Shown piece by piece: positions 7,203 through 13,132 of a stretch of DNA of 17,181 nt (the stretch's first letter is position 1; every line of letters starts with the position of its first letter). Source of the DNA: Candidatus Pacearchaeota archaeon. GTDB taxonomy: Archaea > Nanobdellota > Nanobdellia > Pacearchaeales > GW2011-AR1. The notes beneath the pieces were generated by a model. That model worked only from the letters and a program-made list of their open reading frames with translations, did no database searches and was not told the DNA's origin. The stretch covers positions 1-17,181 of the forward strand of contig NZBV01000030.1 in NCBI GenBank assembly GCA_002686355.1, in the 5' to 3' direction. A program made the position numbers and the translations under genes.

Positions 7203-7212
7203 TGTTTATAAA
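7203..7212 (-). promoter_or_regulatory. TATA box for the sepF operon
   Basis: CTTTATAAAC on the minus strand is centred 25 bases before the sepF ATG at 7183; leaderless. Confidence 0.65.
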
Positions 7213-7236
7213 GATTTCTGTGATTTTTTGATAAAT

Positions 7237-7557
7237 TTATTTTTTCTTTTCATTCATCAATTCTTCTCGTAATTTTTGCGCTTTTTCAGAGAATGTTGAT
7301 TCCTGTTTTTCCAGAGTTTTCAATCTGAGATTAAGGATTTTATTTTTGTTCTCAAGTTCTTCTCCCATTTTTGACTTGTCTGTTTTAACCATCAGTTGCC
7401 CGATAATTTTGAAAACTTCATCTCCTGATTTTTCTATTTCTTTTAGTGCAGTCTGGGTTTCAGATAATTCCATCTGAAATGCTTGCTTTTGAAGAAACAA
7501 ATTCTGAAGGTTCTGTTCTATAATCTGCATCTCCTGGATTTTATCATCTTCAACCAT
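7237..7557 (-). CDS. pfdB: Prefoldin subunit beta
   Basis: Prefoldin is a hexameric jellyfish-shaped chaperone (two alpha, four beta subunits) that delivers unfolded proteins to the thermosome. The 106 residues form the classic beta-subunit layout: an N-terminal coiled coil (I-Q-E-M-Q-I-I-E-Q-N-L-Q-N-L-F-L-Q-K-Q), a central beta hairpin around V-F-K-I-I-G-Q-L-M-V-K, and a C-terminal coiled coil ending K-L-R-E-E-L. It starts one base after the rpoP stop, in the order L37Ae-rpoP-pfdB known from many archaea. There is no separate promoter or Shine-Dalgarno; translation is likely coupled to rpoP. Confidence 0.92.
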   Translation of the reverse strand: MVEDDKIQEMQIIEQNLQNLFLQKQAFQMELSETQTALKEIEKSGDEVFKIIGQLMVKTDKSKMGEELENKNKILNLRLKTLEKQESTFSEKAQKLREELMNEKKK

Positions 7558-7558
7558 T

Positions 7559-7702
7559 TTATTCTGCTTTTAGAGTCTTAGATTTTGTTCGGGGTTTATA
7601 AAATATTTTAGAGCCACATCCAGGACATACGAATCTTTTTTTCAGGTTCTCGCTTTTTATTTTCTTAGCGCATTTAAAACATTTGTATTGTATCATTTTC
7701 AT
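7559..7702 (-). CDS. rpoP: DNA-directed RNA polymerase subunit P (Rpb12-like)
   Basis: This 47-residue gene encodes the small zinc-ribbon subunit that bridges Rpo3 and Rpo2 in archaeal RNA polymerase. The C-F-K-C pair (Cys8, Cys11) and C-P-G-C pair (Cys26, Cys29) followed by G-S-K-I-F-Y-K-P-R are diagnostic. The ATG at 7702 is chosen because it gives the usual short N-terminus before the first Cys pair; an internal ATG at 7696 would also keep both pairs. It lies between L37Ae and prefoldin beta on the same strand, 61 bases after the first and one base before the second. Confidence 0.93.
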   Translation of the reverse strand: MKMIQYKCFKCAKKIKSENLKKRFVCPGCGSKIFYKPRTKSKTLKAE

Positions 7703-7763
7703 CTTTGTACATTGATAATTTTTCGTTCATTTTAATATTATCCTATTTAGTTGATTTATAAAT

Positions 7764-7982
7764 CTATTCCAAATAATAAGTTCCTCCTGCGAATTTCTTG
7801 TTGCACTTTGAGCATTTCCATATTCCCTTTGATAATCTCTTGACTCCTACCTTGTTACAAAAAGGGCATTTTTGTTTTTTTCGTTGTTTGCTTTCAACAT
7901 TAACTAATTTGTTCCTGACCCTTTTCCCATACCTTGCCCCAAATCTTCCTGCTGATTTTGTTTTTTTTAATTTTGTTGGCAT
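7764..7982 (-). CDS. rpl37ae: Large-subunit ribosomal protein L37Ae (eL43)
   Basis: The 72 residues match L37Ae: a basic N-terminus with K-S-A-G-R-F-G-A-R-Y-G, then a zinc ribbon with C-P-F-C (39, 42) and C-S-K-C (57, 60), ending F-A-G-G-T-Y. It is the first protein gene after tRNA-Pro, whose 3' end is only 21 bases upstream, and no TATA box fits between them. An AGG core at 7990-7992, seven bases before the ATG, is a modest Shine-Dalgarno. This fits an mRNA whose 5' end is made by tRNA 3' processing rather than by its own promoter. RpoP and prefoldin beta follow on the same strand. Confidence 0.93.
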   Translation of the reverse strand: MPTKLKKTKSAGRFGARYGKRVRNKLVNVESKQRKKQKCPFCNKVGVKRLSKGIWKCSKCNKKFAGGTYYLE

Positions 7983-8003
7983 TTTATTTCCTGAAAATAT
8001 TCA

Positions 8004-8076
8004 TGGGAGTGCCCGGATTTGAACCGGGGTCGTCAGGTCCCAAACCTGAAAGGCTACCAGGCTACCCCACACCCCC
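8004..8076 (-). tRNA. tRNA-Pro (anticodon UGG)
   Basis: A complete 73-base cloverleaf. The acceptor stem GGGGGTG/CACTCCC has one G-T pair and discriminator A. The anticodon stem TCAGG/CCTGA encloses loop TTTGGGA, giving anticodon TGG at 34-36 (reads CCA and, by wobble, other Pro codons). The variable loop is four bases (CGAC), and the T arm is CCCGG-TTCAAAT-CCGGG. The D arm is weaker, with G-T pairs at both ends. CCA is not encoded and there is no intron. The 5' end lies at the predicted transcription start of the TATA box at 8099-8108. The 3' end is 21 bases before the L37Ae start codon. Confidence 0.95.
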
Positions 8077-8098
8077 ATCAGAATAGAGGGTTGGTTTG

Positions 8099-8108
8099 AT
8101 TTATAAAT
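8099..8108 (-). promoter_or_regulatory. TATA box for tRNA-Pro, overlapping the L11 stop codon
   Basis: The perfect palindrome ATTTATAAAT is centred 27 bases before the first base of tRNA-Pro, so initiation is expected on the tRNA 5' G itself. It shares one base with the L11 stop codon. It is also the only visible promoter for L37Ae-rpoP-pfdB. Confidence 0.65.
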
Positions 8109-8740
8109 TATTTCTTTTCTTCTTTAGATTCCTCTTCCTCTTCTTTTTCCTCTGCTTCCTTTTTTTCTGAATCAGCCTGAGTTTTTACAAATTTTTCCTG
8201 TTCTTTTTTCAGGTCTTCAAAATAAGCGTCAAGTTCTGCCCTCTTCTCTTCACTGATCTCTGTTTTTTCTTCGTTAATCTCCTGATCATATTTTCCTGCA
8301 TTAATATCTTCTATTATTTCTATTGGGGATTTGTTTTCAATCAGAATCCCTAAACTAACACAACTTCCTGCAACTGTTTTCACTGCTGATTTCAAGTCTT
8401 TGCATAAAAGATTAGGAAACTTTGTTTTTGCGACAGAAATTATCTGCTCAATTGAAGCATTGCCGGAATTAATTTTCTTCTGGAAGTCAGAACCTTTTTC
8501 TATTTTTAGTTCTTTTTTTAATAACTCTGCAACAGGAGGAGAAAAAACATTGACATCTATTCCTTTTGTATTAATATCGATTTCTAATTCAACAGGAACT
8601 TTCATCCCGTTGAAACCTTTTGTTGCTTCATTCACTTTTTGAATGACTGAATTCATTGGAATTCCTGCAGGACCAAGCTTCTGGCTAAGTGAAGGACCTG
8701 GTTTCATATTTCCGCCTTCTGCTAAAAGTTTAATTTGCAT
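8108..8740 (-). CDS. rpl11: Large-subunit ribosomal protein L11 (uL11) with acidic/lysine-rich tail
   Basis: L11 forms the GTPase-associated centre with 23S rRNA and the stalk. Recognisable segments are K-L-L-A-E-G-G near the N-terminus, the P-G-P-S-L-S-Q-K-L-G-P-A-G-I-P motif around residues 14-29, and the RNA-binding C-terminal domain with F-P-N-L-L and the G-S-C-V-S-L-G segment ending near residue 140. Beyond about residue 155 is a 55-residue Glu/Lys tail of low complexity, making it 210 residues against about 160 usually. It lies 99 bases after spt5, the usual archaeal neighbour. L1, L10 and L12, which often follow, are not in this window; the tRNA-Pro promoter begins at its stop codon. 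A TATA-like AATTAAATG around 8766-8774 could give it a separate short-leader transcript. Confidence 0.92.
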   Translation of the reverse strand: MQIKLLAEGGNMKPGPSLSQKLGPAGIPMNSVIQKVNEATKGFNGMKVPVELEIDINTKGIDVNVFSPPVAELLKKELKIEKGSDFQKKINSGNASIEQIISVAKTKFPNLLCKDLKSAVKTVAGSCVSLGILIENKSPIEIIEDINAGKYDQEINEEKTEISEEKRAELDAYFEDLKKEQEKFVKTQADSEKKEAEEKEEEEESKEEKK

Positions 8741-8775
8741 CTTTCGTATTCCTATTATACATCACATTTAATTTT

Positions 8776-8789
8776 GAGAAAGTTTTCTC
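8776..8789. repeat. Short inverted repeat between spt5 and rpl11
   Basis: GAGAAA-GT-TTTCTC is a near-perfect 14-bp palindrome in the 99-base gap between spt5 and rpl11. It could be a weak hairpin or a protein site. There is no T run on the minus strand that would make it a terminator. Confidence 0.25.
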
Positions 8790-8839
8790 TCCAATTAAAA
8801 ATGAATAAATCATTTGTGCATAAAAAATCTTTTTGACAT

Positions 8840-9295
8840 TCATTCTCCTTCCTCCTCGTTTTCACGACGTATAACTTTAACATTGTCTAATTTAACTGTT
8901 ACTGGGAGAGGGATAACAGCTCCAAGCAAAGTCACGACAACTTCTCCTTTTTGTTTGTCAATTCTTGTTACTTTTGCCTTTTCTTTTTTAAATGGCTCTG
9001 AAATCATTTCCACAATATCGCCTTCTTTAATTGAAATGTTTTCTACTGAAGGTTCAACCATATTTTTTATTCCTTCATATCCAATTGTTTTTCCAATTAT
9101 TCCTTTTACATAAGGCAGGTTAAAGACTGCCTCTTCTGCAGAATCCCTGTCCTCTGCTTCAAGAAGGATGTAGCCTCGCAAACCATGAGGATTGGAAACA
9201 GAATACACATTGAGGCTTTTCCTTTTAACCCGGGCAGAAATCATGTCTGCTGCATTCTCTTCTTTGTTTGTTGTTACTTTGATAATGAAAATCAT
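8840..9295 (-). CDS. spt5: Transcription elongation factor Spt5 (NusG-like)
   Basis: Spt5 with Spt4 keeps archaeal RNA polymerase processive by closing the clamp. Residues 1-85 are the NGN domain: start I-F-I-I-K-V-T-T-N-K-E, then V-Y-S-V-x-x-P-H-G-L-R-G-Y-I-L-L-E-A and the V-K-G-I-I-G segment. Residues about 88-145 are the KOW domain, with I-K-E-G-D-I-V-E-M-I-S-E-P-F-K-K-E-K-A-K-V and G-E-V-V-V-T-L-L. An acidic tail of seven residues ends it. An AGGA at 9300-9303, close upstream of the ATG, may act as a Shine-Dalgarno, and a TATA-like box at 9346-9353 predicts a leader of about 27 bases, unlike the leaderless neighbours. SecE lies upstream on the same strand but 265 bases away, so the usual secE-spt5 coupling is broken. 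Confidence 0.93.
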   Translation of the reverse strand: MIFIIKVTTNKEENAADMISARVKRKSLNVYSVSNPHGLRGYILLEAEDRDSAEEAVFNLPYVKGIIGKTIGYEGIKNMVEPSVENISIKEGDIVEMISEPFKKEKAKVTRIDKQKGEVVVTLLGAVIPLPVTVKLDNVKVIRRENEEEGE

Positions 9296-9345
9296 TTTGT
9301 CCTAACTATTCTCCAATCATATGATAATTGAAGAACAATTATATT

Positions 9346-9353
9346 ATTTAAAA
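9346..9353 (-). promoter_or_regulatory. TATA-like box for spt5
   Basis: ATTTTAAAT-like sequence on the minus strand predicts a start near 9322, giving spt5 a leader of about 27 bases with an AGGA motif. Confidence 0.4.
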
Positions 9354-9402
9354 TTAAGGGTTTAAAAAATTTGTTGTTTCATTTCTTTTTTTATTTTCTC
9401 TT

Positions 9403-9517
9403 ATGAGTAAAAATTGTTTCATGAAAATAGATTCATCAAAACCCCCCTATGAATGCCAAGGAAATTGTTAGGAAACGCCCTTCTCCTAGATACATCAAAC
9501 CAAAAGAACTAGTATAA
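9403..9517 (+). pseudogene. Possible frameshifted 37-residue ORF in the spt5-secE gap
   Basis: On the plus strand an ATG at 9403 opens 22 codons that stop at 9469-9471. A second frame continues from the C6 run at 9442-9447 to a stop at 9515-9517. Removing one C from that run would join them into one 37-residue basic peptide with K-P-P-M-N-A-K-E-I-V and R-P-S-P-R-Y-I-K-P-K. No good TATA box sits at the leaderless distance. The same 14 bases AACCCCCCTATGAA recur in the decayed gene at 12770-13119. Coding status is uncertain, and the rest of the gap (9296-9402, 9518-9560) shows only promoter elements. Confidence 0.3.
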
Positions 9518-9560
9518 TTAAAAACTAGATTCCTTATTCGATAATATCTTTTCTCATTTT

Positions 9561-9743
9561 TTATGCAAAAAATTTCATTATGATTGAGATTAAAAATCCA
9601 AGTAACCCCAAAATTCCTATTCCAATTGCAGAAACCTTTGCAACTGTCAGATATTCTTTTTTAGATGGTTTCTTAAGAGCATGCCAAACACGTTTGCTTT
9701 TTATGAAAAATGATTTTGCAGATGTTGCTAATTTTTTTACCAT
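9561..9743 (-). CDS. secE: Protein translocase subunit SecE (Sec61 gamma)
   Basis: SecE clamps the SecY channel from the side and is essential for protein export. The 60 residues have the archaeal layout: an amphipathic basic N-terminal helix with R-V-W-H-A-L-K-K-P-S-K-K-E-Y-L, then one transmembrane helix at about residues 36-58 (G-I-G-I-L-G-L-L-G-F-L-I-S-I-I). The K-K-P-x-x-x-E-Y segment before the helix is the family hallmark. It lies between ftsZ and spt5 on the same strand, the standard archaeal order. The TATA box at 9764-9772 places the start of transcription at the ATG, so it appears to have its own promoter rather than depending on ftsZ. Confidence 0.9.
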   Translation of the reverse strand: MVKKLATSAKSFFIKSKRVWHALKKPSKKEYLTVAKVSAIGIGILGLLGFLISIIMKFFA

Positions 9744-9763
9744 AGATTAGATAAAAAGAAGGA

Positions 9764-9772
9764 GTTTTTAAC
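9764..9772 (-). promoter_or_regulatory. TATA-like box for secE
   Basis: GTTAAAAAC on the minus strand is centred 25 bases before the secE ATG at 9743; leaderless. Confidence 0.5.
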
Positions 9773-10141
9773 ATTTTCCTCTAAGTTTTCCTGAACAAAT
9801 AGAAACCACACAGAGAGCAATATTCTCTCGAGATTTTTCCATTACAATATATTTGGGGTTATTCCCTCTTGCTGTTCCATTATAAAGTATTTCAATCATT
9901 GTGGCATTTGACCCTCATTTCCTAATCTAATTCTTTCTATTCTTTCTTTGTCCCTCTCGATCTAAGAACGTGCTTGTTCATACGATCCTCTATTTTATCG
10001 TTATACTTTTTTATATCTAAACCCTCTAACATTTCACTTCTCTAAACTCCCCAACAAGCAAGCATTGGATAACAAACCCTAGGTATGATTCTCAACACTT
10101 TTGATTATTTCTTTGACAAATTTATTTGCAACAAAGTTCAT
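9768..10141 (-). pseudogene. Probable decayed coding sequence between ftsZ and secE
   Basis: This 413-base gap has no intact gene. On the minus strand it holds short protein-like pieces in all three frames, in sequence order: 20 codons from ATG 10141 (M-N-F-V-A-N-K-F-V-K-E-I-I-K), 31 codons from ATG 10032 (M-L-E-G-L-D-I-K-K-Y-N-D-K-I-E-D-R-M), an open stretch with D-K-E-R-I-E-R-I-R-L, and 43 codons from ATG 9899 ending at 9768 (M-I-E-I-L-Y-N-G-T-A-R-G). Such staggered fragments suggest a gene of roughly 120 residues broken by several frameshifts. The last piece alone could be a real 43-residue protein, but it has no TATA box at the usual distance. No family recognised. Confidence 0.35.
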
Positions 10142-10156
10142 ATGCCTCTAGTCATT

Positions 10157-11260
10157 TTATTCAAAGAATTCAATTCCTAATTCGTCTTCGATTTCCCGGT
10201 GTTTTATGCTTTCTATTGGTTCTCCATGCCCAAGAATTTGTGAACTTCTTACGCCTGTCACAATCAACAAGACTCTTATTGATTTTTCCATATCTTCTGA
10301 GATCTGCGCCCCCCAGATTAATTTGGCATCCGGACTTAGCCGATTTCCCACAAGTTCTATGATTGCCTTGCATTCATCCAGACTCATGTCTGTTCCTCCG
10401 ATAATATTCACAAGAGAACCTGTTGCATTTGAAATGTCAACATCTAAAAGGGGGTTATCAATTGCTTTGTTCACTGAGTCAATTGCCCTCCCTTCTGTAT
10501 CTGACTCTCCCATACCAATTAATGAGACTCCTCCGTTGGCCATTACTGTTCTTATGTCTGCAAAATCCAGGTTTACAAGTCCTGAGGTGGTAACAAGTTC
10601 TGTCACTCCTTTAACTGCATTGGTTAAAATTTCGTCAGCAATCTTAAAAGCGGTGTGCAATGGTAAATCTGGTGCGAGTTCTAATAATTTGTTATTTGGG
10701 ATTACAATCAATGTATCAACTGTTGCTTCCAATCTTTCAAGCCCGTCCATTGCATTTTCAATTCTCTTCTTCCCCTCAATTGTGAAGGGTATTGTTACAA
10801 CGCCGATTGTTAATGCTCCTTGCCTCTTTGCAATATCTGCAACTATAGGAGCAGCGCCCGTTCCTGTCCCCCCTCCTAAACCACAAGTTATAAAAATCAT
10901 ATCAGAACCTGCAAGCTTTTTCTTTAGCTCTGATTCTGATTCTTTTGCAGCCTCCTGACCAATCTTTGGATTACTTCCTGCACCAAGACCATTTGTCAGT
11001 TCCTTTCCAATAAGAATCTTGGAATCTGCATTCGCATACAACAAATCCTGAACATCTGTATTCACTGCAATCAGTTCTCCGCCCCGAATTCCAATCTCCT
11101 TCATCCTGCCCAGAGAATTATTTCCAGCTCCCCCAATTCCTATAACCTTTATCTTTGCTGACTGTTTTTTTAATAGTTCAGCTAATTCCCTATCAATTTC
11201 CTTAACCTCAGGGGACAAATCAGAAGGGAGATCTCCATCAGACGAATAAACTTCTTCCAT
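10157..11260 (-). CDS. ftsZ: Cell division protein FtsZ
   Basis: FtsZ is the tubulin-like GTPase that forms the division ring. The 367 residues contain the nucleotide-binding G-I-G-G-A-G-N-N near residue 41, the tubulin signature G-G-G-T-G-T-G-A-A-P at 129-138, and the catalytic T7 loop N-L-D-F-A-D. The long N-terminal extension of about 35 acidic/charged residues resembles archaeal FtsZ. The C-terminus ends soon after the core with an acidic E-D-E-L-G-I-E-F-F-E, a likely short peptide for SepF binding (inference). The TATA box at 11281-11289 sets the start at the ATG. A GC-rich element upstream (11321-11339) resembles one before the aIF5A gene. SepF is also in this window, so both core division genes are present. 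Confidence 0.96.
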   Translation of the reverse strand: MEEVYSSDGDLPSDLSPEVKEIDRELAELLKKQSAKIKVIGIGGAGNNSLGRMKEIGIRGGELIAVNTDVQDLLYANADSKILIGKELTNGLGAGSNPKIGQEAAKESESELKKKLAGSDMIFITCGLGGGTGTGAAPIVADIAKRQGALTIGVVTIPFTIEGKKRIENAMDGLERLEATVDTLIVIPNNKLLELAPDLPLHTAFKIADEILTNAVKGVTELVTTSGLVNLDFADIRTVMANGGVSLIGMGESDTEGRAIDSVNKAIDNPLLDVDISNATGSLVNIIGGTDMSLDECKAIIELVGNRLSPDAKLIWGAQISEDMEKSIRVLLIVTGVRSSQILGHGEPIESIKHREIEDELGIEFFE

Positions 11261-11280
11261 GTCTAAAAAAACTACTTATC

Positions 11281-11289
11281 GTTTATAAG
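11281..11289 (-). promoter_or_regulatory. TATA box for ftsZ
   Basis: CTTATAAAC on the minus strand is centred 25 bases before the ftsZ ATG; leaderless. Confidence 0.65.
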
Positions 11290-11320
11290 GATTATTGCAT
11301 TAGAATGAATAATTAATCTG

Positions 11321-11339
11321 ACCTGCTGATGCTCGCGAG
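11321..11339 (-). repeat. GC-rich upstream element, copy 1 (before ftsZ)
   Basis: On the minus strand this reads CGCGAGC, then ATC, then AGCAGGT, in a strongly AT-rich spacer. The same two 7-base blocks, separated by six bases instead of three, occur upstream of the aIF5A gene and point the same way relative to transcription. Here the element ends about 31 bases before the TATA box. Confidence 0.4.
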
Positions 11340-11416
11340 TTGGAATAATTTAATCAATAAAATCTGCTATTAATTATAAGGCAGATAGATTAATTACCAA
11401 AAGTTCATAATTATGG

Positions 11417-12076
11417 TCATTTGGGCTCAGAAATTTCTTTTTTCTCTCTTTCTTCGACTTCATGAACTTCAAGTTCCAGGTTAAAAATATCTTTAAACTT
11501 ATCCCCAAATAATCCTGCAAATTGCTTAAACTCCTTGTCTACATCCAAAATTAACTTTTTTTCCTTGACCCTAAACTTGAAATCTTTTCTAAAGAAAAAT
11601 TCAATAAGTGCTTTTATTTTTTCATCTCGCTTATCTAATTTTCTTAAAACATTCACATCATAAACTACATCTTTTCCTGCAACAGGGTTGTTAAAATCTA
11701 CTATCACTCTCCCTCCTGAGACTGTTAAAATTTTTCCTAATCTTCCGTCAAAATTAAATATTGTCCCTTTTATAGGATTTATCTGATGTTCTCTAAAAAC
11801 TTTCATTGGGATCATCTGTATCATTTTTGCATCGCGCTTTCCAAATGCTTTTTCAGGGGGGAGTTCTATCTTATATTTCCCAATTTCTTTTTTGATTAAA
11901 GAATCTTCAACACCTTTTAGAAACATTCCTTCTCCAAGACAAAAAATAAACGGCCTTGGTTCAATGTTAAGATTTGCCTTTTTCAAATCTTCTTGAATAT
12001 TTGAATCAAAAATTTTTCCATCTTTGGTTCTGCCTGTAAATTCTATTTCAATAAAATCTTTTTTCTTTAATAGCAT
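11417..12076 (-). CDS. FKBP-type peptidyl-prolyl cis-trans isomerase
   Basis: This is a long archaeal FKBP (219 residues) of the SlyD-like type, which speeds proline isomerisation and acts as a chaperone. The N-terminal FKBP part starts with I-E-I-E-F-T-G-R-T-K-D-G-K-I-F-D-S-N, followed by L-G-E-G-M-F-L-K-G-V-E-D-S-L and Y-K-I-E-L-P-P-E-K-A-F-G-K-R. The inserted chaperone (flap) domain lies around residues 85-130 with V-D-F-N-N-P-x-A-G-K-D-V, a conserved marker. The last 80 residues are a Lys/Glu-rich extension typical of archaeal long forms. No signal peptide, so it is cytoplasmic. The TATA-like box at 12097-12106 sits 25 bases before the ATG. Confidence 0.93.
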   Translation of the reverse strand: MLLKKKDFIEIEFTGRTKDGKIFDSNIQEDLKKANLNIEPRPFIFCLGEGMFLKGVEDSLIKKEIGKYKIELPPEKAFGKRDAKMIQMIPMKVFREHQINPIKGTIFNFDGRLGKILTVSGGRVIVDFNNPVAGKDVVYDVNVLRKLDKRDEKIKALIEFFFRKDFKFRVKEKKLILDVDKEFKQFAGLFGDKFKDIFNLELEVHEVEEREKKEISEPK

Positions 12077-12096
12077 GAAGAATTCAGATTTAGTTA

Positions 12097-12106
12097 ATTT
12101 AAAAAT
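12097..12106 (-). promoter_or_regulatory. TATA-like box for the FKBP gene
   Basis: ATTTTTAAAT on the minus strand is centred about 25 bases before the ATG at 12076; leaderless. Confidence 0.5.
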
Positions 12107-12226
12107 ATTTGCTCGTCATTACAAGGATTGATTAATCCACATTAGACTCTGCCATAATGTTGCGCTAAAATCTTACTAAAAAAGAGCATCTGAAATTGAT
12201 TTTTTTAGTTAAGAGTCCGCATTAAC

Positions 12227-12247
12227 CCGCGAGCGAAACGAGCAGGT
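12227..12247 (+). repeat. GC-rich upstream element, copy 2 (before aIF5A)
   Basis: On the plus strand CGCGAGC, six bases, then AGCAGGT, ending four bases before the aIF5A TATA box where a BRE would lie. It also contains a direct repeat CGAGC-GAAA-CGAGC. It matches the element upstream of ftsZ at 11321-11339 in the same orientation to transcription. A short stem GGATT/AATCC lies at 12125-12138 in the same gap, and a T7 run at about 12200 has no obvious partner. Confidence 0.4.
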
Positions 12248-12250
12248 AAA

Positions 12251-12259
12251 TTTTATAAA
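12251..12259 (+). promoter_or_regulatory. TATA box for aIF5A
   Basis: TTTTATAAA is centred 26 bases before the ATG at 12281; leaderless. Confidence 0.65.
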
Positions 12260-12280
12260 CGATTTTTTGTTCTTTTAATT

Positions 12281-12673
12281 ATGGTCTCAAAAATTATTAA
12301 TGCCACTGAAGCAAAAGTAGGTACAAATATTATCATTGACACGGAATCATATACTGTCAGAAAAATAGACATTAGTAAAACAGGGAAGCATGGGCATGCA
12401 AAGTGTAGGATTGAGGCTGTTGGGATATTAAATGGTTCTAAAAAAGTTTTTGTTGTTCCAGGGCATGAAAGATTTGGAGTTCCTTTAGTCGAGAAAAGAA
12501 AAGGCCAGATTTTATCAAAAGGGGATAAGAAAGCAAGTGTTATGGATTTGGAATCTTTTGAAACACTGGAAATCATCTGTCCTGATGGAGAAGTTTTCGC
12601 ATCTCTTGAAGAAAACGGGAATTGCGAATACTGGGATATTGAAGGTGAGAAGATAATTAAAAGAAAACTCTGA
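12281..12673 (+). CDS. eif5a: Translation initiation factor aIF5A
   Basis: aIF5A promotes peptide-bond formation and elongation through difficult sequences such as polyproline. The hypusine loop is intact: S-K-T-G-K-H-G-H-A-K with the modified lysine at Lys36. The N-terminal SH3-like domain (residues 1-70) starts with the typical K-x-I-N-A-x-E-x-K-V-G, and the C-terminal OB-fold domain carries V-M-D-L-E-S-F-E-T-L-E. The length of 130 residues is normal. The enzymes making hypusine are not in this window. It has a strong TATA box and a GC-rich upstream element. It is not in an operon: the next intact gene, L40e, is about 490 bases away with its own promoter. Confidence 0.96.
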   Translation: MVSKIINATEAKVGTNIIIDTESYTVRKIDISKTGKHGHAKCRIEAVGILNGSKKVFVVPGHERFGVPLVEKRKGQILSKGDKKASVMDLESFETLEIICPDGEVFASLEENGNCEYWDIEGEKIIKRKL

Positions 12674-12738
12674 CGAGTTTTCATTCGCCCACCAAGACAT
12701 CGTTGAACTGAAAGAAGTTGTGAACTTAACCACAACAA

Positions 12739-12747
12739 TCCTTAAAT
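12739..12747 (+). promoter_or_regulatory. TATA-like box for the decayed gene
   Basis: TCCTTAAAT is centred 26 bases before the ATG at 12770, the same spacing as at intact genes here, which supports that ATG as a genuine former start. Confidence 0.4.
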
Positions 12748-12769
12748 GACCCTATCAAATAATCTCTTG

Positions 12770-13119
12770 ATGATTGAAATTACTAAAATCTTTGGTGGAA
12801 GAAACATCTTTTATCCTACAGAAGAATACTAGAAAGAAATTAATTGAGTTGCTTGAGAACCCCCCTATGAAATTAAAAGATAATGAAAAATACAGAAGGC
12901 AAATGCCTAATCCTTTAGGGGGGAGTAAGTATTGGGTATGACCGAGAAAGTATTAAAATTCATGTAAGGGACTATGTAAAATTAGAAGGGGCAAATGTTG
13001 GAAAGACAACAGGAAGTTTCATATTTAAAGAAGAAAAACTTACAGAAATTTCAACTATAGAAAAGATATTCCTAAACCACATACATGGAGATTATTTAAA
13101 AGAAAAAGGGACCACTTGA
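12770..13119 (+). pseudogene. Twice-frameshifted gene of about 115 codons, family not recognised
   Basis: Three open segments in successive frames tile this region. From ATG 12770 the first frame (M-I-E-I-T-K-I-F-G-G-R-N) stops at 12830-12832. The second continues with R-K-K-L-I-E-L-L-E-N-P-P-M-K-L-K and N-P-L-G-G, stopping at 12939-12941. The third runs from the G6 run at 12918-12923 (Y-D-R-E-S-I-K-I-H-V-R-D-Y-V-K-L-E-G-A) to a stop at 13117-13119. Both junctions need removal of one base; the total length minus two is exactly 116 codons. One junction fits an extra G in the G6 run. This is decay, sequence error or regulated slippage. I cannot name the family. Bases 12674-12738, before it, show no gene. 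Confidence 0.5.
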
Positions 13120-13132
13120 GAAAGGCAAAAAA

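Noticed and set aside
10206..10958. 250-codon plus-strand ORF
   Set aside because: It lies wholly inside ftsZ on the other strand, is Ser/Pro/Ile-rich in the way antisense frames are, and has no promoter. It is a shadow.
12253..12738. 161-codon minus-strand ORF over aIF5A
   Set aside because: Antisense to a clear aIF5A gene and covers its promoter; no TATA box or family motif.
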